In this document: in pieces, positions 22,201-33,230 of the stretch | Layout: each line of letters starts with the position of its first letter | How positions within the stretch are numbered: position 1 is the stretch's first letter | Assembly (NCBI GenBank): GCA_023374025.1 | Contig: SIJG01000070.1 | Span: 314,747 to 378,746, forward strand | DNA from: Heterodera schachtii | Lineage: Eukaryota > Nematoda > Chromadorea > Rhabditida > Heteroderidae | Length of the DNA: 64,000 nt | Reading direction: 5' to 3' | Notes under the pieces: generated by a model | What the model was told of the DNA's origin: nothing | Database searches by the model: none | The model's input: the letters and a program-made list of their open reading frames with translations, nothing else | Program-made: the position numbers and the translations under genes

Positions 22201-24877
22201 TGTCGAAAACTATTTCTGCTGACTCTACGGTCGCAATTTCCGTTTTTTCATCGATTTGTGCCGAAAATGCCGACAAATTTGTGATTTGGGCGACCACTTT
22301 GCCGTCATCGACTTTCCCCACTGAAGCTTCCACTTTAAGATTCCCTTTCACAGTTTGGGGTGAAATGACCACATCTTTTCCATTCCAGTGATCACTAACA
22401 CCAATTTCGATCAGACGGGTTGAGCGGGGGTGAATTTTTGTTGAAAAAATAACCCGAGCAGAATTGTTGTCAATTTGGGATATTTCCTCAAATTCAATCA
22501 TTTCTTTGTTCGCTGTGTCGTACAGAAGAAATCCTAATTTTGAAAGTGAATTCGTCCCAAAAAGCAAGTCGTAGCCAAATTGTGCGGTTGTTATGTGAAA
22601 GCAGATCGGTATTTGGCTGCAACCCTTTCGTGTGATCGGAATTGTTACCACACCGAAACATTTCAGTTGTTGCCCATTTACATCGGCAATTCGTGCTGAC
22701 GTTCGAGAGAAGTCCGATTTCTTGAGGTCTAAGCCTCGTTCTTTGATCAATTCGTAAAGAAACCCTGCTCCAATCAGTGAAATTTGGGCTCCCCCATCCA
22801 ACATTGCTTCCGTTTGGGTGCCGTATGTCTCTACATTAATCACCAAAATTTTTCCGACCCGATCCTTTCCTTTAGACATTTCAGTCTGCGTTGATTCTCT
22901 AAGTTCATTTTCGATGAAACTCGAAATTTCGGATGTCAATTTTACTCCTCGGCAAAATGCATCGGGGGGTTTGTCCTCTTGCATCACTATGCAATTTTGT
23001 TTGAGGAAATTTTGCGATTTTACAGCCGGAAATGTTCTTATGGCATTCCGCTGATTGTCTGCATTGTTTCGCAGTGAAATGTTATTTGCTCCCGTCGCAA
23101 ATTGCTGCCTACTCCTATCTGCGCCGGTGTTAACGTTTCGCTGAGCCCTTACACTTTGACATTCACGCGAGATATGGCCTGGTTCGTTGCAATTATAGCA
23201 TACAACTCCCTTTCGTATTTGCTGGGGATTACTTTCGTATCCTCCACTTTGCTGTCTAACCGGGTTATTTGAAGTGTAAAAGTTTCGGTTCCGATTGTCG
23301 GTGCTACGGTTTTCGGTCGCCTGCACTTTTGTTGCACGCTGAATTGACTCAGCGCGTGCGGCCAATGCAACGAATTCATCGTACGACATCCCTGGCCTTC
23401 GCGACATTTCGAGCGTTAATGACAGATCAGGATTTGAAAGTGCTCTGATTAAATGCCGAATTGCATAATCATCGCACAAATTTTGCGTCAAGCCCGGGTA
23501 CGCACGGGAAACAAGACTTTGAATTCGGTCGGCTAATGCGTCTAGCCTTTCGTTTGGCTTTCGCTTCACCCCACTCATTAACTCGTCGAATGCGCTCATT
23601 TCGCGACAATCCGTGTCCTCGAGCTGCTGTTGCATTGCCCGTCGAATTGAATCGAAACGATAGGGTTGGGTGTTAAGCGCAGCATTAAAGGCACGCTCTG
23701 CCCGTCCATTGACTTTGGATTCCAATGCTTTAATCCGTTTTTTCTCCGGCCATTCTTCCGTGGCATTTGAAAATTTTTTGAAAAAACTTTTCATTTTGTC
23801 AGTTCCCTCATTGCCATTTAGCTCGGGAAGTCGGTCCATGGTCAGCACATATTCCAAATTACCGATTTTTAATTCATTATTCCCCGAATTTGGTTGTTCT
23901 CTGCCGTCGGGATACAAATTTCTTCCGCCGTAATATTCAGGAAAATAGTCGTTTCTGCCCGCCGTTGGCTGCTGATGCTGCATCATTCCTCGCATATTTT
24001 GTTGCTGGAGCATTATAGGCTGATGCGCACCAAATTGCGGCTGTTGCTCCACATACGCAGCTTGCTGAATTTGTCCGTGACAGGTTTGTCGCATCGGCAC
24101 CGGTGCATGAAAAGCACTCGAATAATGTCGATCGATTTCGACGTGTTGCTCTCGAAAAACTTGGAGACGGGCGTTGGGATTTGGTGGTACTTCAATTCGA
24201 TCCAAAAAATGCAGATTGGGTCCCCGGTTTTCATTACGGGTCGGGTTTACAATCAAATTCGGGTTTACAACCACATTTTCCCGAAAATTTTGCTCGAATG
24301 GTGACCGAAGTGGGCTTATATTACGCCGCTCTATGTTTTGTTGCCTCAATTGTTGCATTTCGATGTAAGGGGTTGATGTCGCTACGCGCTGTTCCCCCAC
24401 ATTTACATTTTGTCGCAATTCGTTTTCGAAATTTTCCTGTATTTGTTGCGGGTGGTCACCGACCAATGGTTGAACAAAACTTTTTTCCACATTTTCACCC
24501 AAATTTGCATTCGCCAACAAATTGTTACCATGGTCATTCAGAAGCACTTCTTCTCGGTGCACTTGCTGCTGTCCGTTTCGTCCATCCGCTGCATTGTTGG
24601 CATTTTCCGTCATTTTCAGTCTGCGTCGAATTTCGTTTGGGTCGAGTACTGATGTGTTCGCTGAAGAAACAGAATTACGCCTATTTCCCTCGTTGGCATT
24701 CGGATTTGCTGCCAAATTCGCAGGATTCTCCACTATCTGTTGTCCCCTCTGTTGGTCAGCGTCTCCACTTAACGGCTGAAACCCAAGATTCACCGTCCTC
24801 TGGCGAGTGTTTTTTGGCGATCTCACAATAATCATTGGCTTTACTTTGCCGTTTTTCAATTTCTTTCCCAAATTCAA
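22127..24877 (-). CDS. gag-pro: Gypsy gag and aspartic protease
   Basis: The frame encodes 916 residues, with the first ATG at about 24835. The N-terminal third is Asn/Gln-rich and of low complexity. The middle (about 350-560) resembles a gag capsid. A single CCHC zinc knuckle ([14 protein letters not shown]) sits near residue 565. The retroviral-type protease follows, with [11 protein letters not shown], so the active-site triad reads D-G-G where D-S/T-G is usual. The last 100 residues lead to the RT but stop at 22127, where the next frame (+1) takes over. Gag and protease share one frame, as in several nematode gypsy elements. Confidence 0.88.
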   Translation of the reverse strand: MNLGKKLKNGKVKPMIIVRSPKNTRQRTVNLGFQPLSGDADQQRGQQIVENPANLAANPNANEGNRRNSVSSANTSVLDPNEIRRRLKMTENANNAADGRNGQQQVHREEVLLNDHGNNLLANANLGENVEKSFVQPLVGDHPQQIQENFENELRQNVNVGEQRVATSTPYIEMQQLRQQNIERRNISPLRSPFEQNFRENVVVNPNLIVNPTRNENRGPNLHFLDRIEVPPNPNARLQVFREQHVEIDRHYSSAFHAPVPMRQTCHGQIQQAAYVEQQPQFGAHQPIMLQQQNMRGMMQHQQPTAGRNDYFPEYYGGRNLYPDGREQPNSGNNELKIGNLEYVLTMDRLPELNGNEGTDKMKSFFKKFSNATEEWPEKKRIKALESKVNGRAERAFNAALNTQPYRFDSIRRAMQQQLEDTDCREMSAFDELMSGVKRKPNERLDALADRIQSLVSRAYPGLTQNLCDDYAIRHLIRALSNPDLSLTLEMSRRPGMSYDEFVALAARAESIQRATKVQATENRSTDNRNRNFYTSNNPVRQQSGGYESNPQQIRKGVVCYNCNEPGHISRECQSVRAQRNVNTGADRSRQQFATGANNISLRNNADNQRNAIRTFPAVKSQNFLKQNCIVMQEDKPPDAFCRGVKLTSEISSFIENELRESTQTEMSKGKDRVGKILVINVETYGTQTEAMLDGGAQISLIGAGFLYELIKERGLDLKKSDFSRTSARIADVNGQQLKCFGVVTIPITRKGCSQIPICFHITTAQFGYDLLFGTNSLSKLGFLLYDTANKEMIEFEEISQIDNNSARVIFSTKIHPRSTRLIEIGVSDHWNGKDVVISPQTVKGNLKVEASVGKVDDGKVVAQITNLSAFSAQIDEKTEIATVESAEIVFDSENSIIQAEIYSPIGKTEFGEPKC

Positions 24878-25167
24878 TTTGAAGTGCCAATGTCGGATGT
24901 CGAAGCGGCGGAATTACTTTACCGTTTTGATAAAACTCAGCTTTGTAGACGGTTTTACTTTACCGAGCTGATAACTGTCGAATCTTTCCGCTTTCCTCCA
25001 CCAACTGTGATTTGCTTTTCACTTTTACACTCCTTCCAACTCGTGATTTACTTTTCACTTTTACAAATCCCGCCGCTTCGTGAGTTACTTTTCACTTTTT
25101 GGAGACGCTGTCGGACTTATAGTCTACAAATTCCCCGAGTAGTACCGCGTTGATCGTCACCTTTTTG

Positions 25168-25178
25168 CAGGAGCGCCA
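25168..25178 (-). other. Possible primer-binding site
   Basis: Fourteen bases inside the 5' LTR, the minus strand reads TGGCGCTCCTG. TGG is the complement of a tRNA CCA end, and TGGCGC is a common start for primer-binding sites. The following bases do not extend a full 18-base match to a typical T-arm, so the tRNA is not identified. Confidence 0.35.
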
Positions 25179-25191
25179 CGTCGTAAATTAA

Positions 25192-25497
25192 CCGCCTTTT
25201 TTTGCCGGGGTCTTTCTCTGCTCTTTTGCCGAATTCCAAACGGGGCGAAGGAGAAGAATGAGAATGAAGACTTTTTAAATCACTTAAAGCCACAGCAAAC
25301 CAAATCAATTAAATTTAAACCGCACAACAATTAAAAGCACAATTAAATTTACCACACACAATCCACATCACAAAATTAAGTCCGGGCGAAGAGAGTGAAA
25401 AACATAAAATGAAAAATGAAAGACACAAAAAAATAAACAAAATGCCAAAATTAATTAAAACTTAAAAGTCAAATGAGGTCATTATTTAATTATCACA
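25192..25497 (-). repeat. 5' LTR
   Basis: It pairs with 17329-17631. It starts TGTGATAATT on the minus strand and ends next to GGCGGTTAATT. It contains A-rich stretches but no obvious TATA box that I could single out. Confidence 0.9.
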
Positions 25498-25844
25498 CTA
25501 ATCGTGGCATCTTAATTTGACTGATTTCGGCATACTAATTTATGGCATATTTAGTTACGGCACATGCATTAATTTAACTTATTATGGCATATTTAATTAT
25601 GACATATGCATTACTTTGACTGATTATGGCACATTTAATTTTGGTATCATATGACTGATTATAGTATCTTAATTAGGCTAATTATGGCATATGCATTAAT
25701 TACTTTGACTGATTATGGCATATTAATTTGTCGAAATAAGGCATATTTTTTTGGGATTATTTAACTGATTATATCATACTATTTAGGCTAATTATGGCAT
25801 ATGCATTGATTTGACTGGTTTTTGGCTTATTAATTTGATTGATT
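25498..25844. repeat. AT-rich minisatellite, unit about TTTGACTGATTATGGCATA
   Basis: There are about twelve diverged copies of a 19- to 30-base unit built around GACTGATTATGGCATATTAA. The last unit (TTTGATTGATTATGGCTT) runs straight into the PCGF start codon: the ATG of the gene is the ATG of the repeat unit. The array fills the whole gap between the retroelement and the gene, so it must include or replace the promoter. Confidence 0.75.
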
Positions 25845-28800
25845 ATGGCTTCGTTGTCACTTCGCTTTTCCGCTGATCAGCAGCTGATCACTGACAATGA
25901 GCTCGCCGATGCTGCTGACTGTGAAGAGCAGCACCAACAACAGCTCCAAAGTGACGAGTTCCATTTGCTTGGGCTCTCCGAACACATCAGCTGCCCTTTG
26001 TGCGGCGATTTCCTTTCCGACGCCGTCACTTTGATCGGCTGTCTCCATTTCTGTGAGCTTATTTATGGTTGAGACTGATTGGAATTGGATTTCGTCTCTT
26101 AAAACAGAATTTTTTTTTTTAATTAAAAAGCGAAAAATCCGGTAAAAATAATTTAATTTTGTTGGCACAATAAAAATATTTATTATATTTTGGGAAAATG
26201 CTTTTCCTTGACAATTGATCAAATTTGTTCGAATCCGTAAACCCAAAATGGTTATTTATTCGTTCTCCCATTGGTCAGTTTGTCGTCCGTGTTTGCTTCG
26301 CCACCTTTCTTCACAAAACTCCCCAAATTGTTGTCCCAAATGTTACGTCCAATTGGGCCCCGAAAAGCCGTTCTTCCGCCCTGATTCCGCACTTCAGGAA
26401 CTCGTGAGTCACTATTAGTGAATTATTAATTAATTAATGAGCTCATTAGCCATTTCTCAAAAATGTATTGAAAGCGAAAATAATGAAAAACTTTTAATCT
26501 TCTGCTTCTGATTTATTGCCCTTTGCTTACAAATAAATTTATGATTGGTATGAAATGAATGTCCAAATTATTTATGCCTCGGTGATTTTCACAGTTTTGG
26601 TTTTCACGGTCCACCAAATTCATAAAAAAAGTGAAAACAATAATTTATTGCTTTTATTTTTGTGTAAAATGATGAAAAGATATTTTCCATAATAATAAAT
26701 CTTTTAAAATTGATAAATCTAAAATTAATATATTTTAATAATTCGAATTTTGCGATTTTAACATTTTTCTATAGGAAATTTTCTATCATTTGAATAAACT
26801 TTCGATCAAATGCCTAAAAAAATTAATTTCTGACGGATTGTCCGCTTGACTCATCCAATCCATTCTTTGCTGGCGATTATGTGCAGTTTTTTCGTGTGAA
26901 AATAAGATAAAAATATCTTTCTAAGGGCATTTTCGTAGTCTTTTAGATTCATTATGACATCCATTTTACCAATTCCGGACTCTTTACCCGAATTTGAACA
27001 AAATTACGCTCATTGACCCCAATTAGTCCCTGGGAAATACTTTTGAGAAAAGAAACTTTTAAATCTTGGCCCAAAAGGATTGCCACATTATTTTTCAATT
27101 TTTAAGGTCTACAAATTGGTTCCCGACCTTTTCTGGCGTCGTCTCTCCCGAATTGCGCGTTCCCGTCGCCGTCCTCCGCCGTCCTCTGCCAATGCGTCGG
27201 CACTTTCCGCCGAACGGCGCCTCCTCAAAAGGCAACGGCTGCTCCAATTGTCCGCTTCGCTTTGTTCGCCTGACGAAAAGATTTCCGTCCAAATTGACTA
27301 CGTCCCATTGGCCCACATTTTGGCTGCAAATCGATCCCACCATCAAACGACGGCAAATTCGGCAAATGCCGGTACCGCCACCCCTTCCGGCACTGTCCCC
27401 TCCGCTTCCATCTCCGTTTCGGCATCGCCTGGGGGCGCTGTCCCTTCGTCCGCCAAAGTCAAAAGGCAGCAGCAACCGTTGTTCTTCCGCCGCTTCTTCC
27501 GCTGTTCCGCCCGAGTGAGGGTGGAACAGCTGAAGCAACTTTTGGAGATGAAATTGGCGATGACCGACCATTTCGGAGTGTATTTTGTGGACGGAACACT
27601 GCAAAATGTGCTGGAGGACGACTACACTTTGGAGGTGGGCAAAGGCAATTTAAGGAAGGAAAGCATTGAGTGGTATTGACTAATTAGTTAATGATGCTTA
27701 ACGCTGAAAAAGGCCGGGAAAAGAGACCGACGGAATTTGGCAAATTAACTCGAGACAAATCAAAACCCATTTTAATTTATCAAGGCCGAGACGAACAATT
27801 CAAAAAACATCTTCACTGCAATAAACTTATTGGGGTTTATTTTTTTTCACATTTTTGATAGCCTTAGATTTTTCAAAGAAAAAGTGGAGAATGCTCCGAT
27901 TCATGGATAAATATTTAAATGCGTTTTTGGGATTAGCATAAATTACCCCCCAAATGACTCAAATTACCCCCACCCCCCTCAAATTCTCAGGACATTGTCC
28001 ACCTGTTCAATTGGAGTCGCGAGTCGCCCCTTCTGCTCCATTTCACGCTGGCCAAACTGTCGCAGGAGGAGGAGGAGGACAAACCGCCGGTGTTGGAAGA
28101 GATGCCCCAGTTGGAAGTGGAGGGCGAAACGGCGCCAACGGCAGCACAAATTATCCATCGAACGGAAAAAGTCGGCGACGGAAAAGTGTCGGCGGAAAAC
28201 GAAGACGGAGGCGAAATAGTGATGGACACAGACGGAGGAGGGGGAGAGATAGTGGAGAGAAACAACAGCAGCAGGGGGAAAAAGGATGGCGAGAGACAAC
28301 AGCAGACGCAGGGAGAGAGGCAAGAGAGGAAGAAGACGAACTCGGCACCGAAGAAGACAGTGCCGGCGGAAGGTGAATGGGAAGGCACTGATAAGGCACA
28401 ACCCTTGACTGATTAGCGGGGGGACTCTGATCCCCCGGGTCCATTTGTCGCTCTGAAATTCTTTTCCCATAGGCTAATCCTTCTCCGGTAGCAATGGCAT
28501 TCTTTTTCACTTTTGTCCATCCCTATTTATCGTACTTTATCAGTGCAACAACCAAATGCATCATCAGCAGTAGCAACTGTTTCACCGCCTCAGCTTCACT
28601 CTTTCGGCACTCCGTCCGCAGCGGAAGTGCCGTCGCTAAAAAATGAGAGGAAAAAGCATAGCAGAAAAAGTAACGTGAACAAAATGGAAGAAAACGAAAT
28701 GAATTTGGCAACAAAAGCAGGGGAAGAGACAACGGCACCGATGCCGAAAAAGAGAAAGGCACCTCAAAAGGTGGGAGACAAAGATACGACGAAGAGGAAG

Positions 28801-30395
28801 AAAATAGTGGGAGAGACGAAAGACGGAGAGAGCTCAAGGACGAATGATAAAGCGGAAGGAAGAGAGACAGAGGGAGAGAAACAGAAGCAGGAAAAAGAGG
28901 GAGGAGACGAATTGAAAGAGAGAGGTACAGAAAACAGAGCAAAGAGAGACAGTATAGAAAAGGGAGAAGGTGATCAGAATCAGCAGACTGAGAAGGAAAG
29001 TGCTGATCAGCAGAACACAGAGACGACGAAGCAGCAGCAAAAGGAAAAAGAGAGTGTGGCGAAAGGGGAGAACAAAGAAGGGAGAGACAGCGAGACAGAA
29101 AAAGCAGACGAAAAACAGAAGGAAACGCAGAAAAAAGCACCAACGGTGAGGGATTTTATGGGCTTAAACAATTGAAAAACGAACTCATTTAAACTCCGAT
29201 TTTTAATCATTTCAAATTTGGTTTCAGTCCTCCGATCAAAACAACGGACAAAAGTTTTTACTAAATGAAATTGCGACAACAACAACCGAAGGGCAACAGA
29301 AAGAAGAACAAATGCCAACAATGAAATTGACGGAAAAGAAGCAGCAGAAGACGACCAAATCAAAAACTAAAACGGAAACAATGGCAGAAAAAGCGAACGG
29401 AAAAAGCAATGGAAAAAGCGGACATTCGAAGCAAAAAACGCAACAGAAAAAGACGTCACCGACGGCATATTCATCCACGGCATCGGCACAGGCACAGCAC
29501 CAATATCAGCCGAACAACAACAGCAACCAACAACAACAACAGCAATTCCAACTTGGCCAACATCAGCAGCATTTGTCCTCCGTCGTTGTGCCACCGGCGA
29601 TGGGCGGCGGAGTGCCGTCACCGTTTGGCCCCTCCCAAATTCCCTTCGCTCCCCAAATGGCTGCTGCGTATGCGCCATTTTTGCAGAATTTTATGCAGAA
29701 CGGTGGTGCGGCAACAAATTCCGCTTATGTGGATGCATTCAGTGCAATGTTTGCACTGCTCCAACAACAGAGGCAACCGCCGACGCCGCAGCAGCAGCAC
29801 CAACTTGGCCAAATGTTTGCCGGCAGAATGATGGGAATGGCATCGGCCGCTGCCGCAAATGCCAGCGCAGGCGGAGGGAAAGTGCCGACGACGACACAAC
29901 AGCAAAAAACACCGGCAACGGCGAAAATAACGGCAACGAATGGCACTGGCGGCAGAGGGGTCAGTGGGGGAGGAGAGAGCGGGAAAGGGGGACAATTCGA
30001 ACGGGACGGGGTAAAGAGGGGGGGGGGGGGTAATCCGGAGAATTTAAATATAGAAATCGATGCTATTCCATTTGATTCGCTTTCAGATGCCTTCCATGGC
30101 AAACGGCGGCTGCACAACAACAAAGGCAAACAGCGGAAACAACGGCACCAAAAGCAGCAAAAGCGGCGGAGGAGGGGGAGGGACGAAGTCGCCAGTGAAA
30201 GCGCTGCCGACGATGGGCCGCGGGGAGGACAGACCGTCGATGGTGGGAAAGGCACCGACGAGCGGAGGGAAAAGCGGCGGAGGAGGGCACCCAATGACGA
30301 ACGGAACCGCAGAACAGATGAAGCAGCAGCAACAAAAGGTGGGGAAAGACGGAACGGAAGAGCAATCTCTCGTCGGTCGCTTTTCTAATACATAA
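25845..30395 (+). CDS. mig-32: Polycomb group RING finger (PCGF) protein, mig-32-like
   Basis: Seven exons join in phase: 25845-26052, 26279-26403, 27107-27634, 27991-28372, 28544-29145, 29228-30010 and 30087-30395, encoding about 978 residues. The RING is split by intron 1: LSEHISCPLCG, CLHFFCRPC (formed across the splice) and CPKC. VYKLVPDLFW follows, as in PCGF/Psc/Bmi1 proteins. A RAWUL domain comes next (VYFVDGTLQNVLEDDYTLE, then DIVHLFNWSRESPLLLHF after intron 3). This is the subunit that pairs with RING1 to ubiquitylate histone H2A in PRC1; C. elegans has one, mig-32. Unlike the 250-350 residue relatives, about 600 disordered residues follow: K/E-rich (28.1-29.1 kb), then Q-rich, then Gly/Ser-rich. 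The last intron, with GTAAAG donor and TTTCAG acceptor, is chosen because it gives a smooth frame past a run of 13 G at 30018-30030. Without it another frame stops at 30388. Confidence 0.85.
26404..27106 (+). other. Intron 2 of the PCGF gene
   Basis: This is the 703-base intron between exons 2 and 3, with a GTGAGT donor and TTTTTAAG acceptor. It is AT-rich, and I see no nested gene or repeat shared with the rest of the window. Confidence 0.6.
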
Positions 30396-31078
30396 ACTTT
30401 TGTGAGTCAGCCAACTATAAATTTGAACTTTCGAGGCGCTGAAACTTTTAAGAACTTAAGTCAAACTCAAGGCAAGGTTTGTCTGGCCTTTCATGGCACT
30501 CCTCTTTTTAAAAAATAACTTTTCCTGCAATTTTATGACATTAATTGGCTTCACCCTTTTCAACCACTTTAATTACAGTCATTAGTCAATGGTCAGTCCA
30601 ATCGATTCGCTTCCTCTTCCTCCCAATCGCTTCTGAAGACTGCAACACTTCCCGGATGATGAAGCTCCGTTTTGTTTGGTTTTGACATGCCACTTTTGTG
30701 ATTTCTTGTACAATCTTTCATTTTTGGGTAATTCTCCCCCCTTAAATTGTGCATTTATTCTCTTTTCCGAGAGCAGTATTGAAATATACATATATTTATT
30801 TATTTTTAATAGAGCATTTGTTAGACTGTTTGTTTGAATACAATCATAAAATACAATGACGAATTCATTCCCCCAAGAGACCCAAATATTTCTATAATTA
30901 TTTTTTGTCTCTTGTAATTACTAGTAATACGGAAAATCAATTAGGTAAGTAATTAATTTGCTTACCAACCCAAATACCAACCAAATAAATTTTAACCCAT
31001 TAAACATTTATATACAGACAACAAAATAAATAACAGAAATTTGCTTTAAATACAAAAATCGTTTATCACAAAAAGCAT
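30396..31078. other. 3' spacer between the convergent PCGF and PTH2 genes
   Basis: The two genes end toward each other, so this holds both 3' UTRs. It is AT-rich, with AATAAA-like sites near 30985 and 31027 (the latter as ATAAATAA) on the plus strand. I see no coding region. Confidence 0.45.
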
Positions 31079-32069
31079 TCATTTGTGCAGCCTCAAATGC
31101 CCCGTCACTTTGTTCACTTCGGCGCATGAACCAAAAATGCCGAGAATTGTGCATGAGCCGGGCGGCACCTGCGTACGCCCCTCGTCATGGATAAGCCCCG
31201 CTGCAAGTCCCATCTGTTGGGCATGCCGAAACAACTCCGTGAGCTTGTCGACGCCGCCATCCGACCGAAGGACAATCTTAAAAAGGGGCACAACGGATTA
31301 GAGGGCAAAGAATCGGAACTTTTGCTGGGAGACCCAAAATGCCCTTCTCTATTCAGCAAAATTTTCTTGGCATTTCAAATTTGGGGCGTGATGCTTATTG
31401 GCAAGTCGGCATTTTTTCTTTATATCCGTTTTTTTGCCAAAATTTTACTTTTAATGATTTGTTTAAAGCAGCGCGAGACGGGTTCCAGTAGAGGATCTCG
31501 GCCCGTCCGCAATCCCGTTTTGTGGAAATGCGGCATTAATCCCGCAAAAATTTTGAGTACCAATCCCACAGCGGAATCCGCAAATTTAAAAGTTCCGTTC
31601 TCTAACTCTGCCGGGCGCTGAATTTGAAATCGGCCCAAAGAACGAAAACTGTCGCACACAACCGAATTTGTGAATGCGAATTCAACTTATGGTCACAATC
31701 GATGAATTATAATCAATGCCCATTAATGCGATTCTGATTAAAAAAGTCAAAGCGGATACAAAGGAAGCTAATGCCGAAAGTCATTAAGTCTTAATTGTGC
31801 TTCTCCTCACCTTCGTCTGTCCGTGCCTTTCCCAATTTTCCACCGCTCGTCGCCCCTCCTCCGACAGAAGTGCCAATTTGTACACGTCAATCGCAGCATG
31901 TCCGACCTGAAATTAAAAAAAAATATTTATATTGTTTGAGATTTGCTTTTTTAAAAAATGCCTGTGCCGCCATTTTGCCCGGGCCCATTTTAAGTGCGGT
32001 GTTCACTACGAAAACCATCTTTTGGGGGACACTGACAACAATTGAATTTGAGCCCGGCGGAGGTTCCAT
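31079..32069 (-). CDS. PTRH2: Peptidyl-tRNA hydrolase 2 (PTH2/Bit1)
   Basis: Three minus-strand exons, 31962-32069, 31811-31906 and 31079-31276, encode 133 residues. The family landmarks are all there: MVFVVNTALKMGPGKMAAQ, then VGHAAIDVYK, then HDEGRTQVPPGS and VNKVTGHLRL at the C-terminus. PTH2 frees peptides from peptidyl-tRNA dropped by ribosomes. The human protein is mitochondrial and also linked to anoikis; this one has only a short N-terminal extension without an obvious targeting peptide. Intron 1 (31907-31961) begins GC rather than GT, directly after CAG. The family alignment (AAQ then VGHAA) demands this junction, so it is a true GC-AG intron. Intron 2 is 534 bases and holds a GC-richer word-like patch (31470-31620). 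The ATG lies a few bases from a word-rich repeat. Confidence 0.9.
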
Positions 32070-32074
32070 TCAAA

Positions 32075-32492
32075 CAGCCAAAAGTGCTAAAAAAAAAAGA
32101 AGCTAAAAATACGCAAAATAGGTGCGAAAATAAGTGTTAAAAATTGCAAAAATCAAGTGTCTTTAAGCACAAAAAATTATAAAAGTGACTCATTTTTATC
32201 AATTTCACCCGTACAACTGAAACTTGTCAAAAATAAATACCTAAATAAATTTTGGAGACGCGTTTTTTTTAAATTTTTAAATTTCTTAGGAGTATATTAT
32301 CTGAAAATTTTAGAGTCAATTTTAGGGGTATATTTTTTGAAATTTTTGGGATCGATTCTTAGGGGGGTGTATTTTCGTTTTTATTGCATTTTTGATATAA
32401 AAATAGGTGCTAAAAATGCGAAAATGCCAAAGTATGTAAGTGCTGACCCCTATTTTAGGTGTTTTTCGGTGCTAAAAAGTCGCTCTAAATAA
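32075..32492. repeat. Word-rich repeat (GTGCTAAAAA) upstream of PTH2
   Basis: It begins about five bases beyond the PTH2 start codon. The left end has AAAAGTGCTAAAAA, AATAGGTGCGAAAATAAGTG and similar words; the right end has AATAGGTGCTAAAAATGCG and CGGTGCTAAAAAGTCGC. The centre (32330-32400) carries the reversed TTAGGGGTGTATTTTCGT and TTTTTATTGCAT core of the second subfamily. The ends are not exact enough to define a target duplication. The PTH2 promoter must lie in or beyond it. Confidence 0.5.
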
Positions 32493-32599
32493 AAAATTGT
32501 TCGGAGAAAATGTGATTTTCGTGCTTCTCTTGGTACTTATGTCGTTTACAAATCATAAAAAAATAGTTTTTATAAATCACACATACATATAAACATTTC

Positions 32600-32885
32600 T
32601 AGGGGGTTTTCGGGGTCGCTGATCACGAATCTGATACCCATTTTGACCAAATTCCGAATCAGGGTTGGAAAAACCGATTCTGGTATCTATTTTGGCCCAA
32701 ATTCGAACCCCGAACCCGGATTCAAAAAAACTCGAAAATTCATTTTTCACCAAAATTCACGTTTGTTGCACAAAATTGATTTTAGGGGTTTTCCGGGTTG
32801 GGAAAACCGATTCTGACACCCATTTCAACCAATTCGAACCCCGAACCAAAAAACCCAAAATTCATTTTTCGACAATTTTGCCGTA
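32600..32885. repeat. Tandem duplication, about 140-base unit
   Basis: The block around 32655-32760 (AAAACCGATTCTGGTATCTA, then AATTCGAACCCCGAACCC) recurs at 32795-32880 (AAAACCGATTCTGACACCCA, then AATTCGAACCCCGAACCA). The opening GGGGTCGCTGATCACGAATC is shared with about 72-96 and 10601-10622. It is non-coding. Confidence 0.5.
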
Positions 32886-32917
32886 TTCATGTGGAGAAGG
32901 ATGATAAGAATCGGGGC

Positions 32918-33092
32918 TGGTAATTTCGACACTGGGTAAATTCGACACTGAGTATTTTCGACACTAAGTAATTTCGACACTAAATTTTCGACACAGAGAA
33001 TTTTCGACACTGAACTATTTCAAAAACTTTCACTGTTTTCCTGAATTTTCGACACTGGACCATTTCGACATTGAGTAAATTCGACACTATAG
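32918..33092. repeat. Minisatellite, unit TTCGACACTGAGTAAA
   Basis: About nine copies of a roughly 16-base unit (TTTCGACACTgagtaa) are present, with a break of some 35 bases near 33010-33045. No open frame runs through it. Confidence 0.65.
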
Positions 33093-33230
33093 AGAATTTT
33101 TTAGAAAGTAATATGGAAAATTTGAAAATGTTAATACATATTTATGATAAATTTTCCTGTTTCATTTTCTAATTCGTAATCTTAAAAAGCATAGGTGGTA
33201 TAACTATTGGTCAAATCAATGTTTAATGAC

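Larger units (their letters stand above)
17329..25497 (-). mobile_element. Ty3/gypsy LTR retrotransposon with C-terminal SGNH-like domain
   Basis: An 8.2-kb element reads on the minus strand. It is bounded by LTRs of 303 and 306 bases that differ at roughly seven positions, mostly single-base indels. Gene order is gag, protease, reverse transcriptase, RNase H and integrase, the Ty3/gypsy order. The coding region is split into three frames by two shifts (near 22130-22200 and near 21776). At least the second interrupts the RT domain, so this copy looks non-autonomous. The near-identical LTRs point to a recent insertion. The 5' LTR start TGTGATAA is clear, but the other LTR end lacks a clean CA and I find no target duplication. 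It lies directly upstream of the truncated ZP gene, in the same orientation. Confidence 0.92.

Noticed and set aside
23894..24831. Plus-strand frames of 136 and 242 residues
   Set aside because: Antisense to the gag frame; low-complexity artefacts.
27095..30365. Many minus-strand frames of 100-206 residues (Ser/Leu/Cys-rich)
   Set aside because: They mirror the K/E-, Q- and Gly-rich exons of the PCGF gene.
31470..31625. Possible hAT element in PTH2 intron 2 (CAGCGCGAGACGG to GGGCGCTG)
   Set aside because: The end similarity is short and the flanking bases do not form a duplication.
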